A stretch of DNA of 64,000 nucleotides from AC-32 sp963765785 (GCA_963765785.1 CAVXXW010000005.1:54155-118154), one strand, 5' to 3'. Numbered from the stretch's first letter, positions 33,299 through 42,127 are shown. Program-made: numbers and translations. Notes: generated by a model not told the origin, from the sequence alone.

Positions 33299-35103
33299 GA
33301 CGCCGCCTCCAGCGCTTCCTCTTCCTCGCCCGCGCGTGCCTCGACCGCATCGGCGAACTGCCGCTCGAGCAGGCCGTGCTCGTAGATGTCGCGGTAGACC
33401 GGGCTCGTCTGGAGCAGCTCGTCGTGGGTGCCGCGCGCGGCGATCCGAAGGTCGTCCAGCACGACGATCTCGTCTGCGAGCGCGATCGTCGACAGCCGGT
33501 GCGCGATGATCAGCGTCGTCCGGTTGCGCATCGCCTCGCGAAGCCCGAGGCGGATCCGGGCCTCGGTCGACGCGTCGACCGAGGCGGTCGCGTCGTCGAG
33601 GATCAGGATCCGCGGGTCGACCGCGAGGGCCCGCGCGATCGCGAGCCGCTGGCGCTGGCCGCCCGAGAGCGTGATCCCGCGCTCGCCGATGATCGTGTCG
33701 TAGCGGTCGGGCAGCCGCTCGACGAACTCGTGCGCCTGGGCGAGCCGCGCAACCCGCTCGACTTCCGCGTCGTCGAGGTCGGGCGCGCCGAAGGTGATGT
33801 TCTCGCGCACGCTCGCCGAGAAGAGGAACGGGTCCTGCGAGATGACGCCGACCGCGTGGCGCAGCGAAGCGAGCTTCACGTCGCGAACGTCGACGCCGTC
33901 GACCAGCACGCGCCCGGCCGTGACGTCGTAGAAGCGAGGCACGAGCGACGTCAGTGTCGTCTTGCCCGAGCCGGTCTGGCCGATCAGCGCGATCGTCCGG
34001 CCGGGCGCCACGTCGAGCGTCACGCCGTCGAGCACCGGGTGACCCTCGAGGTACTCGAAGCGGACATCCTCGAACCGAACAGCGCCAAGGCCGACCGGGA
34101 GCTCCACGGCTTTGGGCTCGTCGGCGATCTTCTCGGGCTCGTCCATGATCTCGAAGATCCGCTCGCCCGAGGCCGTCGCCCGCTGCGACTGCCCGATCCA
34201 CATCCCGAGCGACCGCAGCGGCGTCACGAGCATGCCGAGGTAGAGGTTGAAGGCGACGAAGCCGCCGACCGAGAGCTCGCCGCTCGTCACCATGCGCGCG
34301 CCGACGAGCAGCACGGCGCCCTGGGCGAGCAGCGGAACCCAGGAGATGAAGGGCACATAGAGCGCGCGCTGCCGGTTCGCCTTCAGCGTCTGGCGGAACA
34401 CGTCCTCCGATCGGGCGTGGAACTTCGCCGACTCCTGCGGCTCCTGCGCAAACGCCTTGACGACGTGGACGCCGACGATGTTCTCCTCGGCGACGGTGGC
34501 GACGTCGGCGAGCTTCTGTTGCACCTCTCGCAGCGTCGGGTGCGTGAGGTGGCTGTACCGGTAGGCGAGCACGACGAGCACCGGCACGATCGCCAGCGCG
34601 ATCAGCGCGAGCTTCCACTGGAAGAAGAACAGGACGACCGTCACCGATGCGACGGTGATCACGTTCTGGAAAAAGAAGATCAGGCCGTAGCCGAGGAAGA
34701 ACCGCACGCCCTGCAGGTCGACGGTGGCGCGCGACATCAGCTGCCCGGTCTGGTGGCGGTCGTAGAAGCCGAACGAGAGGCGGACGAGGTGTGCGTAGAG
34801 CCCCTGCCGCATGTCCATCTCGACGGCGAGCGCCTGCTTGCCCGAGATCAGGCGGCGGGCGGCCATGAAGGCGGCGCGCAGGATCCCGCACAGGGCGACG
34901 GCGCCGACGTAGAGCCAGAGCTTCTGCTTGTCGTGCTGGGCGAGTGGGCCGTCGATTACCTGCTTTGTCAGCCAGATCAGCGCGATTGCCGCGCCCTGCG
35001 AAAGCGCGGCGAGCACGATCGAGACGATCAGCGAGCTGCGGTAGGGGCGGAGGTACCCGAGCAGGCGGGCGAACGTGTGGCGATAGCGCGGGACCTCGGA
35101 CAA
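33295..35103 (-). CDS. ABC exporter half-transporter, subunit 1 (degenerate Walker B)
   Basis: 602 aa, six helices plus nucleotide-binding domain. Walker A GQTGSGKTTL and a standard LSGGQRQR signature, but Walker B ends LILDDATASVD: the catalytic Glu is Asp, as in the degenerate subunit of TM287/288-type heterodimers. TTG start 35103; a -10 box (TAGATT) that begins with the UDG stop ends 7 nt upstream. Product pairs with the next gene. Confidence 0.88.
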   Translation of the reverse strand: MSEVPRYRHTFARLLGYLRPYRSSLIVSIVLAALSQGAAIALIWLTKQVIDGPLAQHDKQKLWLYVGAVALCGILRAAFMAARRLISGKQALAVEMDMRQGLYAHLVRLSFGFYDRHQTGQLMSRATVDLQGVRFFLGYGLIFFFQNVITVASVTVVLFFFQWKLALIALAIVPVLVVLAYRYSHLTHPTLREVQQKLADVATVAEENIVGVHVVKAFAQEPQESAKFHARSEDVFRQTLKANRQRALYVPFISWVPLLAQGAVLLVGARMVTSGELSVGGFVAFNLYLGMLVTPLRSLGMWIGQSQRATASGERIFEIMDEPEKIADEPKAVELPVGLGAVRFEDVRFEYLEGHPVLDGVTLDVAPGRTIALIGQTGSGKTTLTSLVPRFYDVTAGRVLVDGVDVRDVKLASLRHAVGVISQDPFLFSASVRENITFGAPDLDDAEVERVARLAQAHEFVERLPDRYDTIIGERGITLSGGQRQRLAIARALAVDPRILILDDATASVDASTEARIRLGLREAMRNRTTLIIAHRLSTIALADEIVVLDDLRIAARGTHDELLQTSPVYRDIYEHGLLERQFADAVEARAGEEEEALEAAS

Positions 35104-35110
35104 CCTTCGA

Positions 35111-35116
35111 AATCTA
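35111..35116 (-). promoter_or_regulatory. Putative -10 box of the ABC exporter genes, overlapping a stop codon
   Basis: Minus-strand TAGATT starts with the TAG stop of the UDG gene and ends 7 nt before the TTG at 35103. Confidence 0.45.
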
Positions 35117-35737
35117 GCTTTCGATCTGGGTTTGACCGATCCGCTCGAGCTCCATGCGGATCAGGGCCGCGGCTTCAGCGACCTGTTCTCGGTTGGCAGG
35201 GTCGTTCAGCCAGCCGCTGGCTCCGGACGGGTGCGGCAGCGGGATCGCGACGGCGCCGTCGTGCTCGAAGCGGCGGCCGACAGATTCGGTCACGCGCGCG
35301 ATGCCGAGTAGCCGTTGCGCGGCTAGGCCGCCGACCGGGACGATCAGGCGCGGCCGCATCAGGCGAAGCTCCCACTCACGCCAGAAGGCGCACAGCTCCT
35401 GCTCGCGCGGGGCTGGCGTCCGGTCGCCGCGCCCGCTCGCGGCCTTGCCCGGGTAGCAGCGGGTGACCGAGGCGCAGTAGAAGGTGGCGTAGAACTCGTC
35501 CTCGTCGAGCTCGAGCCAGCGGCGCAGCGTGCGCCCGGCACGGCCTCGCCACGGGAGCCGCTCTTCGCCTTCGACCGCGCCCGGCGCCTGGCCGAAGACG
35601 TACGCGCGCTGGCCGCGGTACGGCTGGACGATCGGCAGCGACTCGAGCGGGAAGCCCTCCTCGACGCACGCGCGGCAGACCCAGTTGTCGCGCTGGAGCG
35701 AGCGGATCGACCGGTACCGCGAGCGGCGCCGGGTCAA
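35114..35737 (-). CDS. Uracil-DNA glycosylase, family 4-like with 4Fe-4S cysteines
   Basis: Removes uracil from DNA. 207 aa from TTG 35737, which overlaps the methyltransferase stop (TTGA). Four cysteines fit the iron-sulfur cluster of family 4/5 enzymes: C21-x2-C24, then C94 and C116 (TRCYPG...ELC). Active-site motif 1 is GQAPG (49-53) where family 4 has GEAPG; motif 2 is HPSGAS. The acidic-to-Gln change at position 50 and an Arg/basic N-terminus leave the exact subfamily open. Confidence 0.8.
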   Translation of the reverse strand: MTRRRSRYRSIRSLQRDNWVCRACVEEGFPLESLPIVQPYRGQRAYVFGQAPGAVEGEERLPWRGRAGRTLRRWLELDEDEFYATFYCASVTRCYPGKAASGRGDRTPAPREQELCAFWREWELRLMRPRLIVPVGGLAAQRLLGIARVTESVGRRFEHDGAVAIPLPHPSGASGWLNDPANREQVAEAAALIRMELERIGQTQIES

Positions 35738-36321
35738 GAGCGGACGGCGACGAACCAGCGGCCGGCGAACAGGGTCTCGCCGCCGCCGAGCTCCTCGGCG
35801 AGCGCGTCCGGCTCGAAGTAGCGCTTGTAGACCTCCCAGCGCGAGCCGTCGTTGAGGATCCGCTCCTGGCGCTCCTCGGGCTCGACGTCCTCGCGCAGAG
35901 CCGAGTCGACGACGACCAGCTCCGGCGCGAGCCGGCGTGCGCTCGCGAGGAAGCGGGCGCGGTCCGCGTCCTGGAGGTGTCCGTAGAAGTGGCCCGTGAA
36001 GACGCGGCCGAAGCTCGCGTCCTCGAAGAGCGGCTCGAGCGCGTCGCCCTGGACGAACTCCGCGTCCGGCGCCTGCCCGCGCGCCTCCTCGAGCATCGAC
36101 TCGCTCTGGTCGAGGCCGACGACCTTGCCCGGGAGATGGCGGGTGAGGAAGCCCGTGCCGCAGGCCACGTCGAGCGTGCGGGCCGGCGGAAGTGCGGCGA
36201 GAGCGCGGGTGAGGGCGTCGACCTCGACGTCCCAGCCGGGCCGGTCGCGCTCGGCGTACTGGCCGGCACCGCGGTACCACTCGTCGTACTCGGGCGCGCG
36301 GCGGTCGTAGTAGGTCTTCAC
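35734..36321 (-). CDS. Class I SAM-dependent methyltransferase
   Basis: 195 aa. SAM-binding motif I DVACGTG at 51-57, then VVGLDQSESML and FVQGDALEPLF (motifs II/III). The opening KTYYDRRAPEYDEWYRG is typical of small actinobacterial methyltransferases of unknown acceptor. GTG start 36321, with a minus-strand -10 box (TAGTCT) 7 nt upstream, so probably leaderless. First gene of a minus-strand operon with UDG and the ABC exporter; the acceptor could be a nucleic acid base or an exported small molecule. Confidence 0.82.
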   Translation of the reverse strand: MKTYYDRRAPEYDEWYRGAGQYAERDRPGWDVEVDALTRALAALPPARTLDVACGTGFLTRHLPGKVVGLDQSESMLEEARGQAPDAEFVQGDALEPLFEDASFGRVFTGHFYGHLQDADRARFLASARRLAPELVVVDSALREDVEPEERQERILNDGSRWEVYKRYFEPDALAEELGGGETLFAGRWFVAVRS

Positions 36322-36327
36322 GCTTCC

Positions 36328-36334
36328 TAGACTA
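36328..36334. promoter_or_regulatory. Shared divergent promoter: overlapping -10 boxes for the methyltransferase (-) and ftcD (+)
   Basis: TAGACTA reads TAGACT on plus (6 nt before GTG 36340) and TAGTCT on minus (7 nt before GTG 36321), offset by one base. The gap between the two start codons is 18 bp. Confidence 0.65.
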
Positions 36335-36339
36335 CGCAC

Positions 36340-37224
36340 GTGACGCGGCCGCTCGAGTCCGTCCCGAACTTCTCCGAGGGGCGCGACCCGGCGACGATCG
36401 ACGCGCTGGCGGCGGCGCTCCAGTCGGGCCGGGCGCGGCTGCTCGACGTCCATTCTGACTTCGACCACAACCGCTCCGTCTTCACGCTCGTGGGCTCCGC
36501 CGTGGAGCTGGTCGACTCGCTGGTCGCAGGTGTCGCGTGCGCGGCGGAGCGCATCGACCTGAGCCGGCACCAAGGAGCGCACCCGCGGATCGGCGCGGCC
36601 GACGTGGTGCCGCTCGTGCCGCTCTCGGACGACGACGAGGAGCCGGCGCAGGAGGCGGCCCTGACGCTGGCGCGGCGAATCGGCGAGGAGCTGGGGCTGC
36701 CGGTCTTCCTCTACGGCGTGCTCGGCGGCGGCCGTGGGCCAGCGTTCTTCCGGCGCGGCGGCACGGAGGAGCTGCAGCGGCGGGTGGACGCCGGGGAGGT
36801 CGCGCCGGCCTTCGGGCCTTCGCACCTGCCGGAGCGGGCCGGCGGCGTGCTCGTCGGCGTGCGCCGTCCGCTGATCGCGTTCAACGTCAACCTGCGCGGC
36901 TCGCTGGATGCCGCACGCGAGGTCGCGGCGGTTGTCCGCGAGACCGGCGGCGGCTTTCCCGGCGTGCGGGCGCTCGGCGTCGAGCTGCCGAGCGCCGGCC
37001 TGGTCCAGGTGAGCATGAACGTCGAGGACTGGGAGGCGGCCGCGCTGCACGAGATCGTCGCGCGGGTCGAGCAGGAGGCTGCGGGACGCGGAGCAGTGGT
37101 CGTCGGGTCGGAGCTCGTCGGCCTGATGCCGGCGGGCGCAGCCGCGGCAGCCGCGGGAGCAGCGCTTCGGATCGACGGCTTCGACGAGTCGCGGGTGCTC
37201 GAGCTGCGGCTCCTCGACGGCTGA
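36340..37224 (+). CDS. ftcD: Glutamate formimidoyltransferase
   Basis: Transfers the formimino group of N-formimino-L-glutamate to tetrahydrofolate, the last step of histidine breakdown. 294 aa, i.e. the transferase domain alone without the cyclodeaminase found in the animal enzyme. SVPNFSEGRD opens the domain; H81 in GAHPRIGAADVVPLVP is the expected catalytic histidine; FNVNLRGSLDAAR follows. The gene heads the histidine cluster and is separated from hutH by 160 bp containing repeat copy B. Confidence 0.92.
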   Translation: MTRPLESVPNFSEGRDPATIDALAAALQSGRARLLDVHSDFDHNRSVFTLVGSAVELVDSLVAGVACAAERIDLSRHQGAHPRIGAADVVPLVPLSDDDEEPAQEAALTLARRIGEELGLPVFLYGVLGGGRGPAFFRRGGTEELQRRVDAGEVAPAFGPSHLPERAGGVLVGVRRPLIAFNVNLRGSLDAAREVAAVVRETGGGFPGVRALGVELPSAGLVQVSMNVEDWEAAALHEIVARVEQEAAGRGAVVVGSELVGLMPAGAAAAAAGAALRIDGFDESRVLELRLLDG

Positions 37225-37291
37225 CCGGCCCCGCGCGCTGCTACGTCACACATCCGTCACGGTCCGTGACAGAGACGCGCGCACTTCCCGC

Positions 37292-37333
37292 ATACGATCG
37301 CCTCGGGGAGGAGGCCGGGCGAACCGTACTCAG
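37292..37333 (+). repeat. Dispersed 42-bp element, copy B
   Basis: 41 of 42 bases match the reverse complement of 1407-1448. TACGAT (37293-37298) could be a -10 box; a transcript would start with the GCCTC/GAGGC hairpin and carry GGGCGAACCGTACTCAG. Upstream is a GTCACGG/CCGTGAC inverted repeat (37257-37271). The element ends 51 bp before hutH, which has its own -10 box. Confidence 0.85.
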
Positions 37334-37372
37334 GGACCAAGGCGCCCCGAGAGCGGCCCCGCAGGCGCGGGA

Positions 37373-37378
37373 TACACT
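37373..37378 (+). promoter_or_regulatory. Putative -10 box of hutH
   Basis: TACACT ends 6 nt before the hutH ATG; no Shine-Dalgarno is present. Confidence 0.55.
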
Positions 37379-37384
37379 CGCCGC

Positions 37385-38923
37385 ATGATCGAGAGCAGGG
37401 CGCTGACGGGCGACGATCTGGCGCTCGCCGACGTCTGGGAGATCGCCGTCCACGGGCGGCACGTCGCCCTCGCCGACTCGGCGCGCGAGCGCATGGCCGC
37501 GGCCCGCGAGATCGTCGAGCAGGCGGCGCACGGGCGCGCGGAGCACACCTACGGCGTCAATACCGGCTTCGGCCGCTTCGTCTCGCGCTCGATCCCCGAG
37601 GAGCTGACCGAGGAGCTCCAGCTCCGACTGCTCCGAAGCCACGCGTGCGGCGTGGGCGAGCCGTATCCCGACGAGATCGTCCGCGCGGCGATGCTGCTTC
37701 GCGCCAACGCGCTCGCGAAGGGCTACTCCGGCGCGCGGGCGGCGACCGTCGAGCTGCTCGTCGAGTGCCTCAACCGCTCGGTGCTTCCGTCTGTACCGAG
37801 CCGCGGGTCGGTCGGCGCGAGCGGCGACCTTGCACCGCTCGCGCACCTGGCGCTGCCGCTGATCGGTGAGGGCGAGGCGACCGTCGACGGACGGCAGCTC
37901 TCCGGAGCGGAAGCGCTCGCCGAGGTCGGTCTCGAGCCTGTGCGCCTGCAGGCGAAGGAAGGACTCTCGCTCGTCAACGGCACGCAGTTCATGGCGGCGT
38001 TCGGCGCTCTCGGCGCCGTTCGAGCCGAGCGGCTGGCGAAGACGGCCGACATCGCCTGCGCCCTGTCGCTCGAAGCGCTGCAGGGCTCGCGCACGAGCTT
38101 CCTCCCGCAGATCCACGCGCTTCGCCCGCTCGCCGGGCAGGCCGACTCCGCTGCGAACGTCCTCCAGCTGCTCGAGGACTCGGCGATCAACGAGTCCCAC
38201 CGCTGGTGCGACAAGGTGCAGGACGCCTACTCGCTCCGCTGCGCGCCGCAAGTCCATGGCGCGTCGCGCGACTTGCTCGACTACGCGCGCCGCACGGTCG
38301 AGGTCGAGCTCAACGCGGCGACCGACAACCCGCTCGTGCTGGTCGAGGACGGGATGCTCGTCTCGAACGGCAACTTTCACGGGCAGCCGCTCGCGTTCGC
38401 CCTCGACGCACTGGCGATGGCGGTCTCGGAGTTCGCCAGCATCTCGGAGCGGCGGATCGAGCGGCTCGTCAACCCGAGCCTCTCCGGCGGGCTGCCGGCG
38501 TTCCTGACCGGCGACGGCGGGCTCAACTCCGGCTTCATGATCCCGCAGTACGTGGCGGCCTCTCTCGTCAGCGAGAACAAGGTGCTGGCGCACCCGGCCG
38601 GCGTCGACTCGATCCCGACGAGCGCCGGCCAGGAGGACCATGTCTCGATGGGGAACGCGTCGGGGCTGAAGGCCTGGCAGGTGCTGGCCAACGTGGAGCG
38701 CGTGCTCGCGATCGAGCTGCTCGCCGGCGCGCAGGGCGTCGAGTTCCTCGCGCCGCTGCAGCCCGGGATCGGCGTCCGCGCGGCGCGGGAGCACGTGCGC
38801 TCGCTCTCGCCGCGCCTTCGTGACGACCGGACGCTCGCCGGGGACATCGAGGCCGTGGCGACGTCGATCCGGGACGGGTCGCTCGTGGAATCGGTCGAGG
38901 TGGAGGCGGGCGAGCTGCGGTGA
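37385..38923 (+). CDS. hutH: Histidine ammonia-lyase
   Basis: Deaminates histidine to urocanate. 512 aa, full length. The self-processed MIO cofactor triad A145-S146-G147 lies in VGASGDLAPLAHL. YGVNTGFG near residue 55, SLVNGTQFM, NFHGQPLAFALD and QEDHVSMG are family landmarks, and the last distinguishes it from phenylalanine ammonia-lyases together with its hut neighbours. Start ATG with a -10 box directly before it. Stop overlaps the next gene by 4 bp. Confidence 0.96.
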   Translation: MIESRALTGDDLALADVWEIAVHGRHVALADSARERMAAAREIVEQAAHGRAEHTYGVNTGFGRFVSRSIPEELTEELQLRLLRSHACGVGEPYPDEIVRAAMLLRANALAKGYSGARAATVELLVECLNRSVLPSVPSRGSVGASGDLAPLAHLALPLIGEGEATVDGRQLSGAEALAEVGLEPVRLQAKEGLSLVNGTQFMAAFGALGAVRAERLAKTADIACALSLEALQGSRTSFLPQIHALRPLAGQADSAANVLQLLEDSAINESHRWCDKVQDAYSLRCAPQVHGASRDLLDYARRTVEVELNAATDNPLVLVEDGMLVSNGNFHGQPLAFALDALAMAVSEFASISERRIERLVNPSLSGGLPAFLTGDGGLNSGFMIPQYVAASLVSENKVLAHPAGVDSIPTSAGQEDHVSMGNASGLKAWQVLANVERVLAIELLAGAQGVEFLAPLQPGIGVRAAREHVRSLSPRLRDDRTLAGDIEAVATSIRDGSLVESVEVEAGELR

Positions 38924-39165
38924 CCAGCGGCAACGGCACGAACCCGCAACGCCGCCGCTCGAAGAAGCCGTACCGGGACGCGGCGCTCGCCTACAGCGGG
39001 CTCGGCGCCCTGGTGGTCGTGATCGCCTACGCCACCGGCAGCAGCTTCCTGCGGTCGTTCCTCGGCGGAGCCGTCGCGGCGGTGCTCGCGACCGGGTGGA
39101 CGTGGTGGCGGCTGCGCCAGCGGGAGCGCGAGGCTGCGCGCGAGGCGGAGCGGCAGGCGGAGTGA
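38920..39165 (+). CDS. Small membrane protein inside the hut operon
   Basis: 81 aa, function unknown. Basic head (NPQRRRSKKPYRD), two short hydrophobic segments (LAYSGLGALVVVIAYATGS; SFLGGAVAAVLATGWTWW) and a charged tail (RQREREAAREAERQAE). GTG start overlapping the hutH stop and a stop overlapping the hutU GTG, so it is translationally coupled on both sides. It is too small for a permease; it might assist one or be unrelated to histidine use. Confidence 0.65.
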   Translation: MTSGNGTNPQRRRSKKPYRDAALAYSGLGALVVVIAYATGSSFLRSFLGGAVAAVLATGWTWWRLRQREREAAREAERQAE

Positions 39166-40862
39166 GCGCGACCGGATCGCTCGAGGCGACCGTCGACGCG
39201 CTGTGCGGCGACCTCTCGGCGATCCACGCCCCGCGCGGGACCGAGTTGCACGCGCGCGCGTGGTCGACGGAGGCGCCGCTGCGGATGCTGCTCAACAACC
39301 TCGACCCGGAGGTGGCCGAGCGGCCGACGGAGCTGGTCGTGTACGGCGGCTCGGGGAAGGCGGCGCGCAACCCGGAGGCACTGCGGGCGCTCGTCCGGTC
39401 GCTGCTGACCCTCGCCGAGGACGAGACGCTGCTCGTCCAGAGCGGGAAGCCGGTGGGCGTGTTCAGGACGAGCCCGTCCGCGCCGCGCGTGCTGATCGCG
39501 AACTCCTTGCTCGTGCCCCGCTGGGCGACGTGGGACGAGTTCCGCCGGCTCGAGGCGCTGGGGCTGACGATGTTCGGTCAGATGACCGCCGGCAGCTGGA
39601 TCTACATCGGCAGCCAGGGGATCCTGCAGGGCACCTACCAGACGTTCGTCGCCGCAGGCGAGAAGCACTTCGGCTCGTCCGACCTGGCCGGGCGCACGAT
39701 CCTGACGGCCGGTCTCGGCGGGATGGGCGGCGCGCAGCCGCTGGCCGCGACGCTGGCGGGCGCGGCGATCCTCTGCGTCGAGGTCGACCCGGAGCGGATG
39801 CGCCGCCGGCTCGAGACGCGCTACCTGGACGAGTCGACCGACTCGCTCGACGACGCGCTCGCGCGGGTACGGGCGGCGGCGTCGGAGGGACGGGCGCTGT
39901 CGGTCGGCCTGCTCGGGAACGCCGCCGAGGTCGTGCCGGAGCTCGCGCGGCGCGGCGAGGGATTCGACTTCGTCACCGACCAGACCGCTGCGCACGATCC
40001 GCTGAACGGCTACGTGCCCGCCGGCCTCGACGTCGATGCCGCGGCGGAGCTGCGGGCGAGCGACCCCGACGAGTACCTGCGCCGCGCGCGCGAGTCGATC
40101 GCCCGCCACGTCGAGGGGATGCTCGAGTACCTGCGGCAAGGCAGCAACGTCTTCGACTACGGCAACAACCTTCGTGGGGAGGCGCTGGAGGCCGGGGTAG
40201 AGGACGCCTTCGCATACCCGGGCTTCGTCCCGGCCTATATCCGGCCGCTCTTCTGCCGCGGTGTCGGGCCCTTCCGCTGGGCCGTGCTCTCGGGGGACCC
40301 GGACGACATCGCCGCCATCGACCGCACGCTCCTCGAGCTGTTCCCAGAGGATACGGCGCTGCAGCGCTGGTTGAGCGTTGCCCCGGAGCGGATCGCGTTC
40401 CAGGGATTGCCGGCACGAATCTGCTGGCTCGGCTACGGCGATCGCGCGCGGGCAGGGCTCGCGATCAACGAGCTCGTTCGCAGCGGCGAGGTCAGGGCGC
40501 CGGTGGTGATTGGGCGCGACCACCTCGACTCGGGCTCGGTCGCCTCGCCGTACCGCGAGACCGAGGCGATGCAGGACGGCTCCGACGCGATCGCGGACTG
40601 GCCGATTCTGAACGCGCTGGTCAACGTCGCGGCGGGGGCGACGTGGGTCAGCGTCCACCACGGCGGCGGCGTCGGGATCGGCAACTCGATCCACGCCGGC
40701 ATGGTCGTCGTCGCGGACGGCACCGACGAGATGGCCGAGCGGCTCGAGCGCGTGCTGACGACCGATCCCGGCACGGGCGTCATGCGCCACGCCGACGCCG
40801 GCTACGACGACGCGCTGGCGGCCGCCGAGGAGCACGGCCTGCGGCTGCCCGCGCGCGAATGA
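39162..40862 (+). CDS. hutU: Urocanate hydratase
   Basis: Converts urocanate to 4-imidazolone-5-propionate using tightly bound NAD+. 566 aa, near the usual 550. MLLNNLDPEVAERPTELVVYGGSGKAARN opens the domain; QSGKPVGVF, the NAD-binding TAGLGGMGGAQPLAAT, SNVFDYGNNLRG, PAYIRPLFCRGVGPFRW and ARICWLGYGDRARAG are standard. GTG chosen because it overlaps the previous stop. Ends in a 4-bp overlap with hutI. Confidence 0.96.
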   Translation: MSATGSLEATVDALCGDLSAIHAPRGTELHARAWSTEAPLRMLLNNLDPEVAERPTELVVYGGSGKAARNPEALRALVRSLLTLAEDETLLVQSGKPVGVFRTSPSAPRVLIANSLLVPRWATWDEFRRLEALGLTMFGQMTAGSWIYIGSQGILQGTYQTFVAAGEKHFGSSDLAGRTILTAGLGGMGGAQPLAATLAGAAILCVEVDPERMRRRLETRYLDESTDSLDDALARVRAAASEGRALSVGLLGNAAEVVPELARRGEGFDFVTDQTAAHDPLNGYVPAGLDVDAAAELRASDPDEYLRRARESIARHVEGMLEYLRQGSNVFDYGNNLRGEALEAGVEDAFAYPGFVPAYIRPLFCRGVGPFRWAVLSGDPDDIAAIDRTLLELFPEDTALQRWLSVAPERIAFQGLPARICWLGYGDRARAGLAINELVRSGEVRAPVVIGRDHLDSGSVASPYRETEAMQDGSDAIADWPILNALVNVAAGATWVSVHHGGGVGIGNSIHAGMVVVADGTDEMAERLERVLTTDPGTGVMRHADAGYDDALAAAEEHGLRLPARE

Positions 40863-42106
40863 CGGACGGCGCGCCGGCGCCGTCCCGGCTCCTCGTCCGC
40901 GACCTCGCGCAGCTCGCGACGCCGGCGCCGGGTGCGGGCGCTCCGATTCGCGGCCGGGCGCTGCGGGAGGTGCAGGTGCTCGAGGACGCCTTCGTCCTTT
41001 GCGAGGAGGGGCGGATAGCTGCGACCGGACCGATGCACGAGCTCGCGAGCCTCGAGCTCGTCGGCGAGGTCGAGGAGCTCGACGGCCGCGGTCTCTGCGC
41101 GATCCCCGGGCTCGTCGACTGCCACACGCATCCCTGCTTCCTGGGCGATCGCGTCGAGGAGTTCGCCCTCCGGGCAGGTGGCGCGAGCTACGAGGAGCTG
41201 CACGCTGCAGGCGGTGGGATCCTGTCGACCGTGCGGGCGACGCGCGCCGGAAGTCCCGACGAGCTGCGCGCCGCCGTCGAGCGGCACCGCGACTGGATGC
41301 TCCGGGCGGGCACGACGACGTTCGAGGGCAAATCGGGCTACGGGCTCGACCGGGACACCGAGCTCGCCTCGCTCGAGGCGGTCGCAGCGGCCGGCGGCGT
41401 GCCGACGTGGCTCGGCGCGCACGCCGTTCCGCCGGAGTTCGACGACGCCGACGTGTACCTCGACTTCGTGCTGGCCGACGTCCTGCCGAGCGCGGCCGAG
41501 CTGGCCCGGGCGGCGGACGTCTTCGTCGAGCAGGGCGCGTTCACCGTCGAGCAGGCGCGCCGTTACCTCGAGGCCTGCCGCGACGCGGGCCTCGCACTCC
41601 GCCTGCACGCCGACCAGTTCACCGAGCTCGGGGCCGTCGAGCTGGCGATCGAGCTCGGCGCGAGGTCGGTCGACCATCTGGAGGCGACCGGCGACGCCGG
41701 CGTGCGGGCGCTCGCCGCGAGCGACGTCGCCGCGGTGCTCCTTCCCGCCAGCGCGCTCTTCCTCGACCGGCCGATGCCGCCGGCGCGGGCGCTCGCCGAC
41801 GCCGGCGCGGCGATCGTCCTCGCGACGGACTTCAACCCCGGCAGCGCGTTCTGCGAGAGCCTGCCGCTCGTCTGCTCGCTCGCCTGCACGCAGCTCCACG
41901 TGGCGCCGGAGGAAGCGCTGGCGGCGTGCACCGTCAACGCCGCGCACGTGCTCGGCCTTGCCGACCGCCGCGGACGCATCGCCGCCGGACTCGACGCCGA
42001 CCTTGCGCTGCTGGACGCGCCGGACTGGCGCCACCTCGCGTACCACCTCGGCGGCGACCTGGTCGCGGCGGTCGTCCAGCGCGGCGCGGTCGCCTGGGCG
42101 CGCTGA
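40859..42106 (+). CDS. hutI: Imidazolonepropionase
   Basis: Metal-dependent amidohydrolase that opens imidazolonepropionate to formiminoglutamate, the substrate of FtcD. 415 aa. Metal/substrate segments: GLVDCHTHPCFLGDR, GKSGYGL, the GAHAVPPEF loop, HADQFTELG and ATDFNPGSAF. ATG overlapping the hutU stop (ATGA). With ftcD, hutH and hutU it completes a four-step route to glutamate; no hut permease or HutC regulator is in the window. Confidence 0.95.
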   Translation: MTDGAPAPSRLLVRDLAQLATPAPGAGAPIRGRALREVQVLEDAFVLCEEGRIAATGPMHELASLELVGEVEELDGRGLCAIPGLVDCHTHPCFLGDRVEEFALRAGGASYEELHAAGGGILSTVRATRAGSPDELRAAVERHRDWMLRAGTTTFEGKSGYGLDRDTELASLEAVAAAGGVPTWLGAHAVPPEFDDADVYLDFVLADVLPSAAELARAADVFVEQGAFTVEQARRYLEACRDAGLALRLHADQFTELGAVELAIELGARSVDHLEATGDAGVRALAASDVAAVLLPASALFLDRPMPPARALADAGAAIVLATDFNPGSAFCESLPLVCSLACTQLHVAPEEALAACTVNAAHVLGLADRRGRIAAGLDADLALLDAPDWRHLAYHLGGDLVAAVVQRGAVAWAR

Positions 42107-42114
42107 CACCGCGC

Positions 42115-42120
42115 TACGCT
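42115..42120 (+). promoter_or_regulatory. Putative -10 box of the basic membrane protein gene
   Basis: TACGCT ends 7 nt before the ATG at 42128. Confidence 0.5.
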
Positions 42121-42127
42121 TGCTCCG

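Noticed and set aside
31493..34891. Single 1132-codon open frame spanning both ABC genes
   Set aside because: Only its second part (from GTG 33298) is protein-like; the first part is the wrong frame of the other subunit.
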